DNA of 64,000 nt. Source: Mesorhizobium sp. (lineage in GTDB: Bacteria; Pseudomonadota; Alphaproteobacteria; Rhizobiales; Rhizobiaceae). The notes beneath the pieces are model-generated. The model saw only the letters and a list, made by a program, of their open reading frames with translations. It did no database searches and was not told where the DNA came from. Where the stretch lies: assembly GCA_004020545.1 (NCBI GenBank), contig SAQE01000008.1, positions 1 through 64,000 of the forward strand, given 5' to 3'. Positions 38,319-47,856 of this stretch are shown here, piece by piece. Numbering within the stretch: the stretch's first letter is position 1; each line of letters opens with the position of its first letter. The position numbers were made by a program, and so were the translations under genes.

Positions 38319-40460
38319 GTGGACCAGATCACCACCAACCCAATCGTCATCGGCATCGACGCCGGCGGCACCATGACCGATACGATCCTTGTCGATCAGG
38401 ACGGCCACTTCAAGATCGGCAAGTCTGCGACCACGCCGAAGAACGAGGCCGAAGGCTTCCTCGCCTCGGCCGAGGACGCGGCGGATGCCTGGGGCATATC
38501 GCTCAAGGACCTGTTCTCCGGCGTCAACGTGGTGCTCTATTCCGGCACCGGCATGCTCAACACGCTGTTGTCGCGCACCGGCCGCAGGCTCGGCCTGATC
38601 ACCACCAAAGGCCTCGAGGACATGATCCTGATGGGCCGTGGCCTGCAGGCTTGGGCAGACTATTCCTACGCCGACCGCCTGCACGCGGTCACCCACCATC
38701 ATCCCGATCCGCTGGTGCCGCGCCGCCGCACGCATGGCGTCACCGAGCGCATCGACCAGTTCGGCGACGTCATCCTGCCGCTCTACGAGCACGAGGTGCA
38801 TGCCGCCGCCAGGAAGCTGATCGCCGACAAGGTCGAGGCGATCTGCATCATGACCGTCTTCTCCCACGTCAATCCGGCGCATGAGAAGCGCATCGCCGAG
38901 ATCTGCCGCGAGGAGATCGCCGCCGCCGGCGCCGACATCCTCGTCTACACCAGCCACGAAGTGCGCCCGGTCATCCGCGAGCAGTCGCGGCTGAACTCGG
39001 TGCTGATCGAGGCTTACGCCACCTCGCGCGGCCGCAGGCAGCTCAAGGGCATCGAGGAGGTCTCGAAGAAATACGGCTTCAAATATGGCGTGCAGACGCT
39101 GCTCTCCTTCGGCGGCCTCACCTCGATAGACCATCCGCGCCTGCACGAGACGATGATCTCCGGGCCGATCGGCGGCATCCTGGGTGCTGCCTATGTCGGC
39201 AAGCTGATCGGCAACGATTCGCTGATCTGCTCGGATATGGGCGGCACCTCCTTCGACATGGGCGTGATTACGCGCGGCCAGACGCGGATCGAGAACGAGC
39301 CGCTGATGGACCGCTTCAAGCTCAACGTTCCGACGCTGCATCTCGACACGATCGGCGCCGGCGCCGGCATGATCCTGAAGGTCGATCCGCTGACGAAAAA
39401 GGTCTCGCTCGGACCGGAAAGCGCCGGCTCCGATCCCGGCCCAATCTGCTTCGCCAAGGGCGGCACCGAGCCGACCATCGCAGATTGCGACGCCATCCTC
39501 GGCCGGCTGAACCCGCATTACTTTCTCGGCGGCAAGGTCGTGCTCCAGGTCGACAAGGCAAGGAAGGCCTTCGAGGAGAAATGCGCCCGCGTGCTCGGCG
39601 TCGGCGTCGAAGAAGCAGCCGAAGGCATGATCGACATGCTGGAGGCCGACGCCAACAACGCGCTGCGCCGCGTCATTTCCGGCCAGGGCATCCACCCGTC
39701 GGAATTCACGCTTTTGTCCTATGGCGGTTCGGGACCTCTGCATCTCGCCGGCTGCTCGCGCGGCATCGGTTTCAAGGACATCATCACTTTCCAGTTCGCC
39801 GCCGCCTTCTCGGCCTTCGGCTGCACCACCGCCGATTTCATGCGCCGGCATTCTGTCTCGACGCAGATCGACATCGGCGCCCGGGCAAGCGAGGACGAGC
39901 TGCAGGCCTTCGGCGCCAGGGTCACCGGCGTCTGGGACGACCTGACCAGGGCCGCGATCGACGAGATGGTGGCCGACGGTCATGCGCTCGACAAGATCAA
40001 GACCGTGCCGTTCCTGATGATGCGCTATACCGGCCAGCTCGAGGACGTCGAGGTCATGGCGCCGCTGTCGGCGGTCCATTCCGCCGACGACATGCGCAAG
40101 GTTGTCGCCGAGTTCGAGGCGGTCTACGCCAAGGTCAACCATCGCGTCTCGCGCTATGGCGAAGCCGGCTTCTCGATCACCGAGCTCGGGCTGATCGCCA
40201 CCGCCGACAAGGTCAAGCCGATGCTGGTCAAGCGGCCGCTCGGCAAGTCTGACCCAACGTCGGCTCACAAGGGCGTGCGCGAGGCCTATATCGGCGGCCG
40301 CTGGCACACGGCGTACCTCTACGAGATGGACCTGCTGCAGCCCGGCCATGAGGTGACCGGCCCGGCCATCATCGAACACCCGGCGACGACGCTCGTCGTC
40401 CATCCGCAGGACCGCGTCTTCGTCGACGAATGGACGCTGCTCCACTACTCCCATGCTTGA
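38319..40460 (+). CDS. acxA: Acetone carboxylase beta subunit (hydantoinase A-like)
   Basis: The 713-residue protein is a hydantoinase/oxoprolinase A-type subunit. It begins VIGIDAGGTMTDTILVDQDG with the phosphate-binding DAGGT loop of the ASKHA ATPases and has CSDMGGTSFDMGVITRG and LLSYGGSGPLHLAG. Size, order and the presence of all three partner genes match acetone carboxylase, in which this subunit uses ATP to activate acetone and bicarbonate. I chose the GTG at 38319, with AGGGAA nine bases upstream. Confidence 0.88.
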   Translation: MDQITTNPIVIGIDAGGTMTDTILVDQDGHFKIGKSATTPKNEAEGFLASAEDAADAWGISLKDLFSGVNVVLYSGTGMLNTLLSRTGRRLGLITTKGLEDMILMGRGLQAWADYSYADRLHAVTHHHPDPLVPRRRTHGVTERIDQFGDVILPLYEHEVHAAARKLIADKVEAICIMTVFSHVNPAHEKRIAEICREEIAAAGADILVYTSHEVRPVIREQSRLNSVLIEAYATSRGRRQLKGIEEVSKKYGFKYGVQTLLSFGGLTSIDHPRLHETMISGPIGGILGAAYVGKLIGNDSLICSDMGGTSFDMGVITRGQTRIENEPLMDRFKLNVPTLHLDTIGAGAGMILKVDPLTKKVSLGPESAGSDPGPICFAKGGTEPTIADCDAILGRLNPHYFLGGKVVLQVDKARKAFEEKCARVLGVGVEEAAEGMIDMLEADANNALRRVISGQGIHPSEFTLLSYGGSGPLHLAGCSRGIGFKDIITFQFAAAFSAFGCTTADFMRRHSVSTQIDIGARASEDELQAFGARVTGVWDDLTRAAIDEMVADGHALDKIKTVPFLMMRYTGQLEDVEVMAPLSAVHSADDMRKVVAEFEAVYAKVNHRVSRYGEAGFSITELGLIATADKVKPMLVKRPLGKSDPTSAHKGVREAYIGGRWHTAYLYEMDLLQPGHEVTGPAIIEHPATTLVVHPQDRVFVDEWTLLHYSHA

Positions 40461-40473
40461 GAGGGCGAACGCC

Positions 40474-42669
40474 ATGCTGGACAAACCCGCCTCCGCGCTC
40501 CGCATCCGCGAGCGGCTGATCGAATCCGAAAGGCTGATGGACGAGACCGGCTGCTATGACGGCATCACCGAGCTCAAGCTGCGCAACCAGGACCCGCTGA
40601 AGTTCGAGACGCTGCACACCAAATTGCGCGCCTATTGCGTGTCGGCGCGCGAGATGGCCCGCCGCATCTCGGCCTCGCCCGGCGTGCGCGAGGTCGGCGA
40701 GATGGTCGTCGCCATCTACACGCCTGAGGGCGATGCGATCGCGCTCTCCAACGGCATCATGGTGCATGTGCACACGATGAGCCGCTTCATCAAATGGATG
40801 ATCCGCAACGGCTACGAGGAGAACCCGCAGATCCGCGACGGCGACGTCTTCGCCAACAACGACGCCTTCATCGGCACTGTCCAGGTGCCTGATGTGATGG
40901 ACGTCATGCCGATCTTCCACTCGGGCAGACTGGTCGGATGGGCCGGCGCTGTCTGCCACGAGCTCGAGGCAGGCGGCATCACGCCCGGCGGCGACGTGGC
41001 GCTCGCCCAGGAACGCTTCACCGAAGGCCTGTTCGTCTGCGCCGAGAAGGTCGGCGAGAACGACGAGCTCAGACGCGACTATGTCATCCGCTGCGAGCGC
41101 AATCTCAGAATGCCGATCTACTGGGTGCTGGACGAGAAGGCCAAGGTCGCCTCCTGCATCGACATGCGCGAAAGCGTCAAGGCGCTGATCGACGAGATCG
41201 GCCTCGACTACTGGATGCAGGTGTCGAAGGAATTCATCGAGGAGGGCCGCCGCGCCCAGCTTGCCCGCACCCGCCAGCTCACCGTGCCCGGCATCTATCG
41301 CGGCCACACCTTCTACGGCCACGTCACCGCCGGCAAACCGGGCTACCAGCCGCTCGGCGATCCCGACTGGCTCTACAACATCCCTATCGAGATGGAGATC
41401 ACCGCTGACGGCAAGATCGTCATGGACTTCGAGGGCACCCAGCCCTGGGGCTACCATTCGATGAACTGCACGCCGGCCGGCATGGATGGCGGCATGTTCG
41501 TGACGCTCACCCAGCACATGAACTTCGAGGGTCTGGTCAATGACGGCGCCTGGATGGCGACCGAGCTGAAGCTGCCCACGGGCACCTGGACCAACCCGGA
41601 CAACGAGATGGTGGCGACCGCCACTTCCTGGGCGCTGCTGCTGCCCGCCTATGGCGTCTTCCAGCGGCTCTTGTCGCGTTCCTTCATCGCCCGCGGCTTC
41701 GTCGAGGAGGCCTTTGTCGGCCAAGTCAACAGCCCGATGATCGAGATGGGTGGTCAGAGCCAGTACGGCACGCCCTTCGGCATGGCGCATTTCGAATGCG
41801 CCGCCGCCGGCTCCGGCGCCTTGGCCATCAAGGATGGGCTCGACACCGCCTATGTCGGCTGGAACCCGGAGTCCGACATGGGCAACATCGAGATATGGGA
41901 GCAGAACATGCCGATGCTCTATATCGGCCGCTCCATCGTCCCCAACTCCGGCGGCGCCGGCAAATATCGCGGCGGTTGTTCTTTCCTGTCAACCTGGCTG
42001 GTCAGCAAAACCGATCATCTGAGACTGGTTACGTCCGAGCACTCCTCGCGCGTCTTCGACAATGGCGGCTTGTGCGGCGGTTATCCGGCGCCGACCTGCC
42101 AGAAGCATCGCGCCGTGCGCGACAGCAATATCTTCGACCTCGCCGAGAACCGCGCGCCGCTCGCCCACCACACCGGCACCAATCCCTATCGCTCGGAACT
42201 GGAAGTGCGGCTGGAAGGCGAGCATGTGACCCTGGAAGGGCCTTACATCACCGCGCCGCACAAGACCGGCGACGTCTTCACCCACTCCTATAACGGCGGC
42301 GGCGGCTATGGCGATGTTCTGGAGCGCGATCCCGTAAAAACCGCGTGGGACGTCGAGAACGGCTTCCTGACCTGGGAAGCTGCCGAAGGCATTTTCGGCA
42401 TCGTGCTCGACGAGGACGAGGAGGGCTTCCCCGTCGCCAATCTCGAAGCCACGAAGCGCCACCGCGCCGGGATGCGGGCGAAGCGCCTGGCGCGGGCGAA
42501 GCCGGTTTCGGAATGGATGGCCAAGGAGCGCGAACGGGTGACGGCGGCCGATTTCGCGCCGGAGGTGAAGAAGATGTACGCCAGCGCGATCAGGCTTTCG
42601 CCGCGCTTCACCAAGGACTTTTCAACCTTCTGGGATGTCGACGCCAAATCGACATTCGGCGTGGAGTAA
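40474..42669 (+). CDS. acxB: Acetone carboxylase alpha subunit (hydantoinase B-like)
   Basis: The 731-residue protein is the hydantoinase B-type subunit, which in acetone carboxylase carries the Mn-containing carboxylation site. Typical segments include GDAIALSNGIMVHVHTMSRF, DVFANNDAFIGTVQVPDVM and the Gly-rich C-terminal GGGGYGDVLERD. The ATG at 40474 has GAGAGGG upstream; an earlier ATG at 40453 overlaps the acxA stop. With acxA and acxC it forms an alpha2-beta2-gamma2 enzyme that turns acetone into acetoacetate. Confidence 0.88.
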   Translation: MLDKPASALRIRERLIESERLMDETGCYDGITELKLRNQDPLKFETLHTKLRAYCVSAREMARRISASPGVREVGEMVVAIYTPEGDAIALSNGIMVHVHTMSRFIKWMIRNGYEENPQIRDGDVFANNDAFIGTVQVPDVMDVMPIFHSGRLVGWAGAVCHELEAGGITPGGDVALAQERFTEGLFVCAEKVGENDELRRDYVIRCERNLRMPIYWVLDEKAKVASCIDMRESVKALIDEIGLDYWMQVSKEFIEEGRRAQLARTRQLTVPGIYRGHTFYGHVTAGKPGYQPLGDPDWLYNIPIEMEITADGKIVMDFEGTQPWGYHSMNCTPAGMDGGMFVTLTQHMNFEGLVNDGAWMATELKLPTGTWTNPDNEMVATATSWALLLPAYGVFQRLLSRSFIARGFVEEAFVGQVNSPMIEMGGQSQYGTPFGMAHFECAAAGSGALAIKDGLDTAYVGWNPESDMGNIEIWEQNMPMLYIGRSIVPNSGGAGKYRGGCSFLSTWLVSKTDHLRLVTSEHSSRVFDNGGLCGGYPAPTCQKHRAVRDSNIFDLAENRAPLAHHTGTNPYRSELEVRLEGEHVTLEGPYITAPHKTGDVFTHSYNGGGGYGDVLERDPVKTAWDVENGFLTWEAAEGIFGIVLDEDEEGFPVANLEATKRHRAGMRAKRLARAKPVSEWMAKERERVTAADFAPEVKKMYASAIRLSPRFTKDFSTFWDVDAKSTFGVE

Positions 42670-42674
42670 TAACC

Positions 42675-43181
42675 ATGACCTCATACAGCAAGGAAGTCAT
42701 CGCCGATCTGGTTGCAGGCACGCTGCCCTGGCCGCAGACGCGCCGCGTCATGAGCGCCTACAAGGACGACGATCGTTTCTTCAAATATGTCTCCGTGCTG
42801 CAGGACCGCGTCGGCTGGAGCGATCCGATCCTGCTCCCCGTCGGCGACCACCTCTTCATCTGCCAGAGCGGCGAGGAGCGGGTGACAAAATGCGAATGCG
42901 GCCACTCCTTTGGCGACTACCGCAGGAACTGGAAGCTCAAGGCCGCAATCATCGTGCGCGATAACGAGGAATTGTTGCGCGAGATCTACCCCAACAGCGA
43001 TCTGCCGGATCCCGAATGGATGGAAATCCGCGAGTTCATCTGCCCGAAATGCGGCACCCTGCATGAGGTTGAAGCAGCCGCGCCCGGCTACCCGATCGTG
43101 CATGATTTCGAACCGGACCTCGAAGGCTTCTACCGCGACTGGCTGGGCAAGCCGCTGGAGCCGTCGAGCAAGGGAGGCTGA
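42675..43181 (+). CDS. acxC: Acetone carboxylase gamma subunit
   Basis: The 168-residue protein matches the size and the zinc-site pattern of AcxC: Cys73 and Cys75 in KCECGHSFGDYRRNWK and Cys123/Cys126 in FICPKCGTLHEVE. The sequence NSDLPDPEWMEIREFICPKC is typical of the family. The ATG lies three bases after the acxB stop region and has GGAG upstream. Presence of this subunit separates acetone carboxylase from simple hydantoinase or oxoprolinase pairs. Confidence 0.9.
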   Translation: MTSYSKEVIADLVAGTLPWPQTRRVMSAYKDDDRFFKYVSVLQDRVGWSDPILLPVGDHLFICQSGEERVTKCECGHSFGDYRRNWKLKAAIIVRDNEELLREIYPNSDLPDPEWMEIREFICPKCGTLHEVEAAAPGYPIVHDFEPDLEGFYRDWLGKPLEPSSKGG

Positions 43182-43187
43182 TGCCAG

Positions 43188-43958
43188 ATGGGCCGCGTCG
43201 CAGGCAAAATAGCTTTCGTCACCGGGGCCGGGCTCGGCCTCGGGCGGGCGTCTTCGCTTCTTCTGGCCTCGGAAGGAGCAAGGCTGGTCGTCAGCGACAT
43301 CGACGAAAGCCTCGCCGCCAACACAGCGGCCGAGATCGTCAAGGCCGGCGGCGAGGCGTTCGCGCTTCGTCACGACGTCTCGAAACCAGAGGACTGGTCC
43401 GCTGTCATGGCGGCGATCGAGCAGCGCTTCGGGCAACTCGACGTTCTGGTCAACAACGCCGGCATCGCGATTGCCAGGAACATCGAGGACACCACTCTCG
43501 CCGAATGGCGGCGCACCATGGCGATCAATCTTGATGGCGTGTTCCTCGGTTGTCAGGAAGGCATCAGGCTGATGAGGAAATCCGGCGGCGGATCGATCAT
43601 CAATCTCTCGTCCATCGATGGCATCATCGGCGAGGCAAACCTTGCCGCCTACTGCGCCTCCAAGGGCGGCGTGCGCACCTTGACCAAGGCGGTCGCCGTG
43701 CATTGCGCCGAGCAGCGCTACGGCATCCGCTGCAACTCCATCCATCCCGGCTATATCTGGACGCCGCAGACCGAGAACTACCTGCGCGACCTCGGTACGC
43801 TCGAGCGGGAGAAGGCCAAGGCGCTGTCGCGCCACCCGATCGGCTTCCTCGGCGAGCCAAGCGATATAGCCTACATGGTCCTCTATCTCGCCTCGGACGA
43901 ATCCAAATTCGTCACCGGCTCCGAAATGGTGGTCGATGGAGGCTATCTTGCCGTTTGA
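43188..43958 (+). CDS. Short-chain dehydrogenase/reductase (classical SDR)
   Basis: The 256-residue SDR has the cofactor loop VTGAGLGLGRAS, NNAG, the Ser of NLSSIDG, the catalytic YCASKGG and a PG(YIWTP) motif. The acidic residue in VVSDID after beta2 indicates NAD preference. It resembles cyclic or secondary alcohol dehydrogenases. It starts six bases after acxC, so it is part of that operon; oxidation of isopropanol or a related secondary alcohol to the ketone carboxylated by AcxABC is a reasonable guess. Confidence 0.87.
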   Translation: MGRVAGKIAFVTGAGLGLGRASSLLLASEGARLVVSDIDESLAANTAAEIVKAGGEAFALRHDVSKPEDWSAVMAAIEQRFGQLDVLVNNAGIAIARNIEDTTLAEWRRTMAINLDGVFLGCQEGIRLMRKSGGGSIINLSSIDGIIGEANLAAYCASKGGVRTLTKAVAVHCAEQRYGIRCNSIHPGYIWTPQTENYLRDLGTLEREKAKALSRHPIGFLGEPSDIAYMVLYLASDESKFVTGSEMVVDGGYLAV

Positions 43959-43976
43959 ATACGGAGTTCGCTTGCG

Positions 43977-44804
43977 ATGACCAACCTCACCGGCCACAGC
44001 GCCATCGTCACCGGCGGCTTTTCGGGCATGGGCTTCGCCATCGCAACCGCATTGGCCAAGGCCGGCGCCAATGTCGCCGTCGGCTCTTACGTGGCGCCGC
44101 CGCAGGCGGGTCGATCGGATGCCGCCTATTATCCCGGCACGGACGAGATCGAGCGTGTCCGCTCGGCGCTCGCCGCGCACGGCACCAAGGTGCACGCCGC
44201 GCATCTCGACGTCCGCGACAGCCCGCTCACCGACCTCTTCTTTGCTGAAGCCCAGGCGGCCATCGGCCCGGCCGACATCCTGGTCAACGCCGCCGGCACC
44301 ACCGCCGAGCAACCGGTCTGCGGCCATTCCGACGAGCTGTGGGACAAGATCGTCGACACCAATCTCAGCGGCGCCTTCCGCACCACGCGCGCCGTGCTGC
44401 CGGGGATGATCGCGCGCGGCTGGGGCCGCATCGTCAACATCGGCTCGACCGCCGCTTCGGTCGGCTGGAAGGACAACCCCGCCTATTGCGCCTCCAAGGC
44501 TGGGCTGCTCGGGTTGACCCGCTGCGTCGCGCTTGAAGGCGCAGCGCATGGCGTCACCTGCGTGATGATCAGCCCGACCTGGGTCGAGACCGAACTGATG
44601 CGCCGCAACGTCGCGCAGGTGGTGGAACGCGAAGGCAAGGGCCGCAGCGTCGAGGACGCGATGGACGAATTCAGGAAAGGCAATCCTCAGGGGCGGATGA
44701 TGCAGCCGGAGGAGATCGCCGCACTCGCGGTCTTCCTCTGCTCGGATCTCGCCAAGGGGATCACCATGGAAAATATCCAGATCACCGGCGGAGCCTTATG
44801 GTGA
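43977..44804 (+). CDS. Short-chain dehydrogenase/reductase (3-hydroxybutyrate dehydrogenase-like)
   Basis: The 275-residue SDR has VTGGFSGMGFAIA, NAAGTTAEQP, IGSTAASVGWKDNPAYCASKAGL with catalytic Tyr/Lys, and a C-terminal segment (GRMMQPEEIAALAVFLCSD...QITGGALW) like that of D-3-hydroxybutyrate dehydrogenases. Interconversion of acetoacetate, the acetone carboxylase product, with 3-hydroxybutyrate would fit its place. It lies 18 bases after the previous SDR and ends the operon. Confidence 0.83.
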   Translation: MTNLTGHSAIVTGGFSGMGFAIATALAKAGANVAVGSYVAPPQAGRSDAAYYPGTDEIERVRSALAAHGTKVHAAHLDVRDSPLTDLFFAEAQAAIGPADILVNAAGTTAEQPVCGHSDELWDKIVDTNLSGAFRTTRAVLPGMIARGWGRIVNIGSTAASVGWKDNPAYCASKAGLLGLTRCVALEGAAHGVTCVMISPTWVETELMRRNVAQVVEREGKGRSVEDAMDEFRKGNPQGRMMQPEEIAALAVFLCSDLAKGITMENIQITGGALW

Positions 44805-44863
44805 GACCCAGGCCGGCAAGAAGCGCTAACAATCGCTCGCTGCCGGCGACGCATTCGGGAACG

Positions 44864-45502
44864 TCACGCCGCTTTGAGCTGAAGCCTTTTCAGCTTCGAC
44901 ACCATGCCTGCGCCAAGCATCTTTTCCGAATAGTCGACGAGCAGCGCTCTCGCCTCGAGATGCGAGATGTCGTCGTCGGAATGGCCACGCCGCAGCCAGA
45001 AGCCGTCGAGCATCGCGGCAAAGCCGCGCACGAAATGGTCGATCTCCCGCTTCGACCACAGCGGCGAAAGCGCCGAGCCGATGTTCGACCGCAGACGCTT
45101 GTAAAACAGCTCCTGCAGCCGGGCGTAACGGGGATTGTGCGCGGCTTCCGCGTAGAACGAAACCCAGGCATTGGCCGTGTTGCGCTCGAACTTCTCCTCC
45201 GGGAAATTCCCGTCGACGATCGCCGTCAGGCGGTCCCACCGAGTCTCGGCCTGGCGCAGATTGACCACCACCGCATCCATCAGAACGCGGTTGGCGTACC
45301 GCACCATCTCGAACAGCACTTGGTCCTTGTCCTTGAAATAGTAGGTCAGGATGCCTTGCGACATCCCTGCTTCGTGGCAGATGCGGGTGGTCGTCAGGCC
45401 CTTCAGTCCGTCGCGCAGGAAGATGCGGTGCGCCGCCTCGATCAGCTCGACCCGCCTTATGTCCTCGATGCGGGTCCTTTGTTTCTTTGTCCTGGTTGCC
45501 AT
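44864..45502 (-). CDS. TetR/AcrR family transcriptional regulator
   Basis: The 212-residue protein has an N-terminal TetR DNA-binding domain (ELIEAAHRIFLRDGLKGLTTTRICHEAGMSQGILTYYFKDKDQVL) and a BetI-like C-terminal domain (NAWVSFYAEAAHNPRYARLQ, RGFAAMLDGFWLRRG). The N-terminus MATRTKKQRTRIEDIRR is normal for such regulators. It is divergent from the zinc alcohol dehydrogenase gene, with an AT-rich palindrome in front of it, and probably represses that gene and itself. Confidence 0.9.
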   Translation of the reverse strand: MATRTKKQRTRIEDIRRVELIEAAHRIFLRDGLKGLTTTRICHEAGMSQGILTYYFKDKDQVLFEMVRYANRVLMDAVVVNLRQAETRWDRLTAIVDGNFPEEKFERNTANAWVSFYAEAAHNPRYARLQELFYKRLRSNIGSALSPLWSKREIDHFVRGFAAMLDGFWLRRGHSDDDISHLEARALLVDYSEKMLGAGMVSKLKRLQLKAA

Positions 45503-45518
45503 GGGTTTCGTATATCCG

Positions 45519-45531
45519 ACAAAATTTTTGT
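45519..45531. promoter_or_regulatory. Candidate TetR operator
   Basis: ACAAAA-T-TTTTGT is a perfect palindrome 17 bases before the TetR gene start, in an unusually AT-rich stretch that also holds a related AACAAATTTTT sequence at 45539-45549. The position suits autorepression and control of the divergent alcohol dehydrogenase gene. Confidence 0.5.
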
Positions 45532-45673
45532 ACGCTCTAACAAATTTTTCTATTGTGATATAATTTTGACAGGCCTACGCTGCGAAGGCAAGCGGATGCC
45601 TTGCGCCTGCCGCGATCGCGGCACCGCGCCGGCAGAGCGAAGCGCGGATGGTGATTGGCCAGACGGACTATCG

Positions 45674-46711
45674 ATGACATCGCACACACAAACGATGCGG
45701 GCCGCGGTCCTGGGCAGTTATGGCGAGCCGCTCGACGTCGCCAACGTGCCGCGTCCCGTCGCCGGCCCTGGCCAGATTTTGGTGCGGCTGCAGGCATGCG
45801 GTGTCTGCCACACCGACGTCCACATCTGGCGCGGCGAAAGCGTTCCGCCGCACGCCCCCTCGCCCTTCGTCATGGGCCATGAGGGCGTTGGCCGTGTCGA
45901 GGCGATCGGCGAAGGCGTGAGCAACTGGTCGCTCGGCGACCGGGCGGGCGTGCCATGGATCCACGATACCTGTTGCCATTGCGACGAATGCCTCGACGGC
46001 TACGAGTCGTTTTGCCAGCACCATCGGGCGCACGGCTTGAACGTGCCCGGCGCCTTTGCCGAATATGTCGTGTGCGACGCTAGGTTCGCGGTCGCGCTGC
46101 CCGAGACGATCGACCCCGTGACAACCGCTCCGGTGATGTGCGCCGGCATCACCGCCTATGGCGCGGTCAAGCGCGCCGGGCTGAAAGCGGGGGACAGCGC
46201 CATCGTCTTCGGCTGCGGCGGCCTTGGCCTCTACGCGGTGCAGATCGCCAGCCGCCTCGGCGTCAAGGTGCTCGCGGTCGATCGAGATCCGGCGAAGCTG
46301 GACATCGCCCGCCGTTACGGCGCGGCGGAAATCGAGATCGCCGACACCGGCCTGCCATCAAGGCTCGCGGCGAGGGACAATAAGTATCACGCCTGCATCA
46401 ATTTCGCCCCGACGACTGCAACATGGGACGCGATGGTCGCGGGCATCCGCCCGCGCGGCAGAATCATCGCCGCCGCCATGGTGTTCCAGCCGGTGCCGCT
46501 CATTCAGGAATGGCTGACCGCCACTGGCGTCGTCATCACCGGCACCAGCGTCGGCACCAGGCAGGAGATGCGCGAGCTGGTCGCCATGCACGCGGAGCAA
46601 CCCCTCGAAACCACGGTCGAGACCATCAGGCTGGACGACGTCTCGGCCGCGCTCGCCACGCTTGAAAGAGGCCAGTCGAAAGGCAGGTTCGTCATAAGCA
46701 TCACGGGGTAA
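45674..46711 (+). CDS. Zinc-dependent alcohol dehydrogenase
   Basis: The 345-residue medium-chain dehydrogenase has the catalytic zinc motif CGVCHTDVHIWRGE and GHEGVGRVEAIGEGV, the structural zinc cysteines in CCHCDECLDGYESFC, and the NAD-binding loop VFGCGGLGLYAVQIA followed by acidic VDRD, which indicates NAD. The ATG at 45674 is used because the family homology starts at MRAAVLGSYGEPL; the frame is open far upstream, but that is antisense to the TetR gene. It could oxidise an alcohol feeding the acetone pathway nearby (inference). Confidence 0.9.
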   Translation: MTSHTQTMRAAVLGSYGEPLDVANVPRPVAGPGQILVRLQACGVCHTDVHIWRGESVPPHAPSPFVMGHEGVGRVEAIGEGVSNWSLGDRAGVPWIHDTCCHCDECLDGYESFCQHHRAHGLNVPGAFAEYVVCDARFAVALPETIDPVTTAPVMCAGITAYGAVKRAGLKAGDSAIVFGCGGLGLYAVQIASRLGVKVLAVDRDPAKLDIARRYGAAEIEIADTGLPSRLAARDNKYHACINFAPTTATWDAMVAGIRPRGRIIAAAMVFQPVPLIQEWLTATGVVITGTSVGTRQEMRELVAMHAEQPLETTVETIRLDDVSAALATLERGQSKGRFVISITG

Positions 46712-46821
46712 TCAATGTTTCCCGCGGCCAGGGGAGTGGCGCGGAAAGAGGCTAGCGGCAGCCTCGCCATCGAGCATGGAATTCAGCTCAAACCATAAAA
46801 CGCAGAACAGGGGAAACGATC

Positions 46822-47763
46822 ATGCCGAATACAATCAACAGACTGAGAAACGCAGGGATTGGCCTGGCGCTGGTGCTTGCCGCCACGACGCCTGGCCTGA
46901 GCGCCGATCTCGGCGCCAAGGGCGAGCCGATCAAGCTCGCTATGCTCGAATGGACCGGTGCGCACGTCTCCACGCACATCGCCGGCCAGCTTCTTGAGAA
47001 GCTTGGCTACAAGGTCGAATATGTGACCGCCGGCAACTTCCCGCAGTTTTCCGGCCTCGCCGATGGCTCGCTCAGCGCCTCGGTTGAGGTATGGATGAAC
47101 AATGTCGGCGACATCTATCCGAAGACGCTTGCCGCCAAGCAGATCGAGGACATCGGCAAGCTCGATCTGAAGACGCGTGAAGGCTGGATCTATCCGAAGT
47201 ATATGGAGAAGGTCTGCCCCGGCCTGCCCGACTGGACGGCGCTCAACAAGCCGGAATGCATCCAGGCGCTGTCGACGCCGGAGACCGCGCCCAACGCACG
47301 CTTCCTCGACTATCCCGCCGACTGGGGTTCGCGCGCGGCGACCATCCTGGCCGACAATTCCATGCAATACACCGCCGTGCCCGCCGGCTCGGAAGGCGCG
47401 CTGGTGGCCGAGCTCGAGGCCGCCGAGGCGGCCAAGACGCCGCTGGTGATGATGTTCTGGGGGCCGCACTACGCACTGGCCGAAAACGACGTCGGTTGGG
47501 TCACCATGCCGCCCTGCAAGGAGCAGACCAACGAGCACTGCATCACCCCGCCCGACGTCGACAAGATCGTCTGGTCGGGCTTCGGCGCCAAATGGCCGGC
47601 GGCCTATGCCTTCCTCAAGGCCTTCAAGATGGACGCCGGCGAGCAGGAGAAGATGATGCTGGCCGTCGACAAGAAGGGAGAGGACCTCGATACGGTGGTC
47701 AAGGCCTGGATCGACAAGAACGAGGCGGTGTGGAAGCCCTGGGTCGACGCCGCCAAGGGATAA
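46822..47763 (+). CDS. Glycine betaine/proline betaine-type ABC substrate-binding protein
   Basis: The 313-residue periplasmic protein has a Sec signal peptide (to about residue 29, PGLSA) and an OpuAC/ProX-like fold: IKLAMLEWTGAHVSTHIAGQLLEKLGYKVEYVTAG, SVEVWMNN and VMMFWGPHYALAENDVGWVTMPPC, which supplies aromatic residues for a quaternary amine cage. It has SD-like GGGGAAA before the ATG. With the ATPase and permease that follow it forms an importer for betaine, choline or a related osmolyte or nutrient. Confidence 0.88.
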   Translation: MPNTINRLRNAGIGLALVLAATTPGLSADLGAKGEPIKLAMLEWTGAHVSTHIAGQLLEKLGYKVEYVTAGNFPQFSGLADGSLSASVEVWMNNVGDIYPKTLAAKQIEDIGKLDLKTREGWIYPKYMEKVCPGLPDWTALNKPECIQALSTPETAPNARFLDYPADWGSRAATILADNSMQYTAVPAGSEGALVAELEAAEAAKTPLVMMFWGPHYALAENDVGWVTMPPCKEQTNEHCITPPDVDKIVWSGFGAKWPAAYAFLKAFKMDAGEQEKMMLAVDKKGEDLDTVVKAWIDKNEAVWKPWVDAAKG

Positions 47764-47856
47764 TCGGCCGATGTGCTTGGCAAAGGCTGAAGGCAATCGA
47801 TGCCCGGCGCCCGCAAGGCGCGGGACCGGGCCAGCGATTGGCGCGGGTGACGTCCG

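Noticed and set aside
38250-40505. 751-codon open frame antisense to acxA
   Set aside because: It mirrors acxA over its whole length; high GC leaves antisense frames open, and the predicted protein is an Asp/Arg/Ala-rich mixture with no motif.
44798-45673. N-terminal extension of about 290 codons for the zinc alcohol dehydrogenase
   Set aside because: The frame is open but runs antisense through the TetR gene; family homology starts only at 45674.
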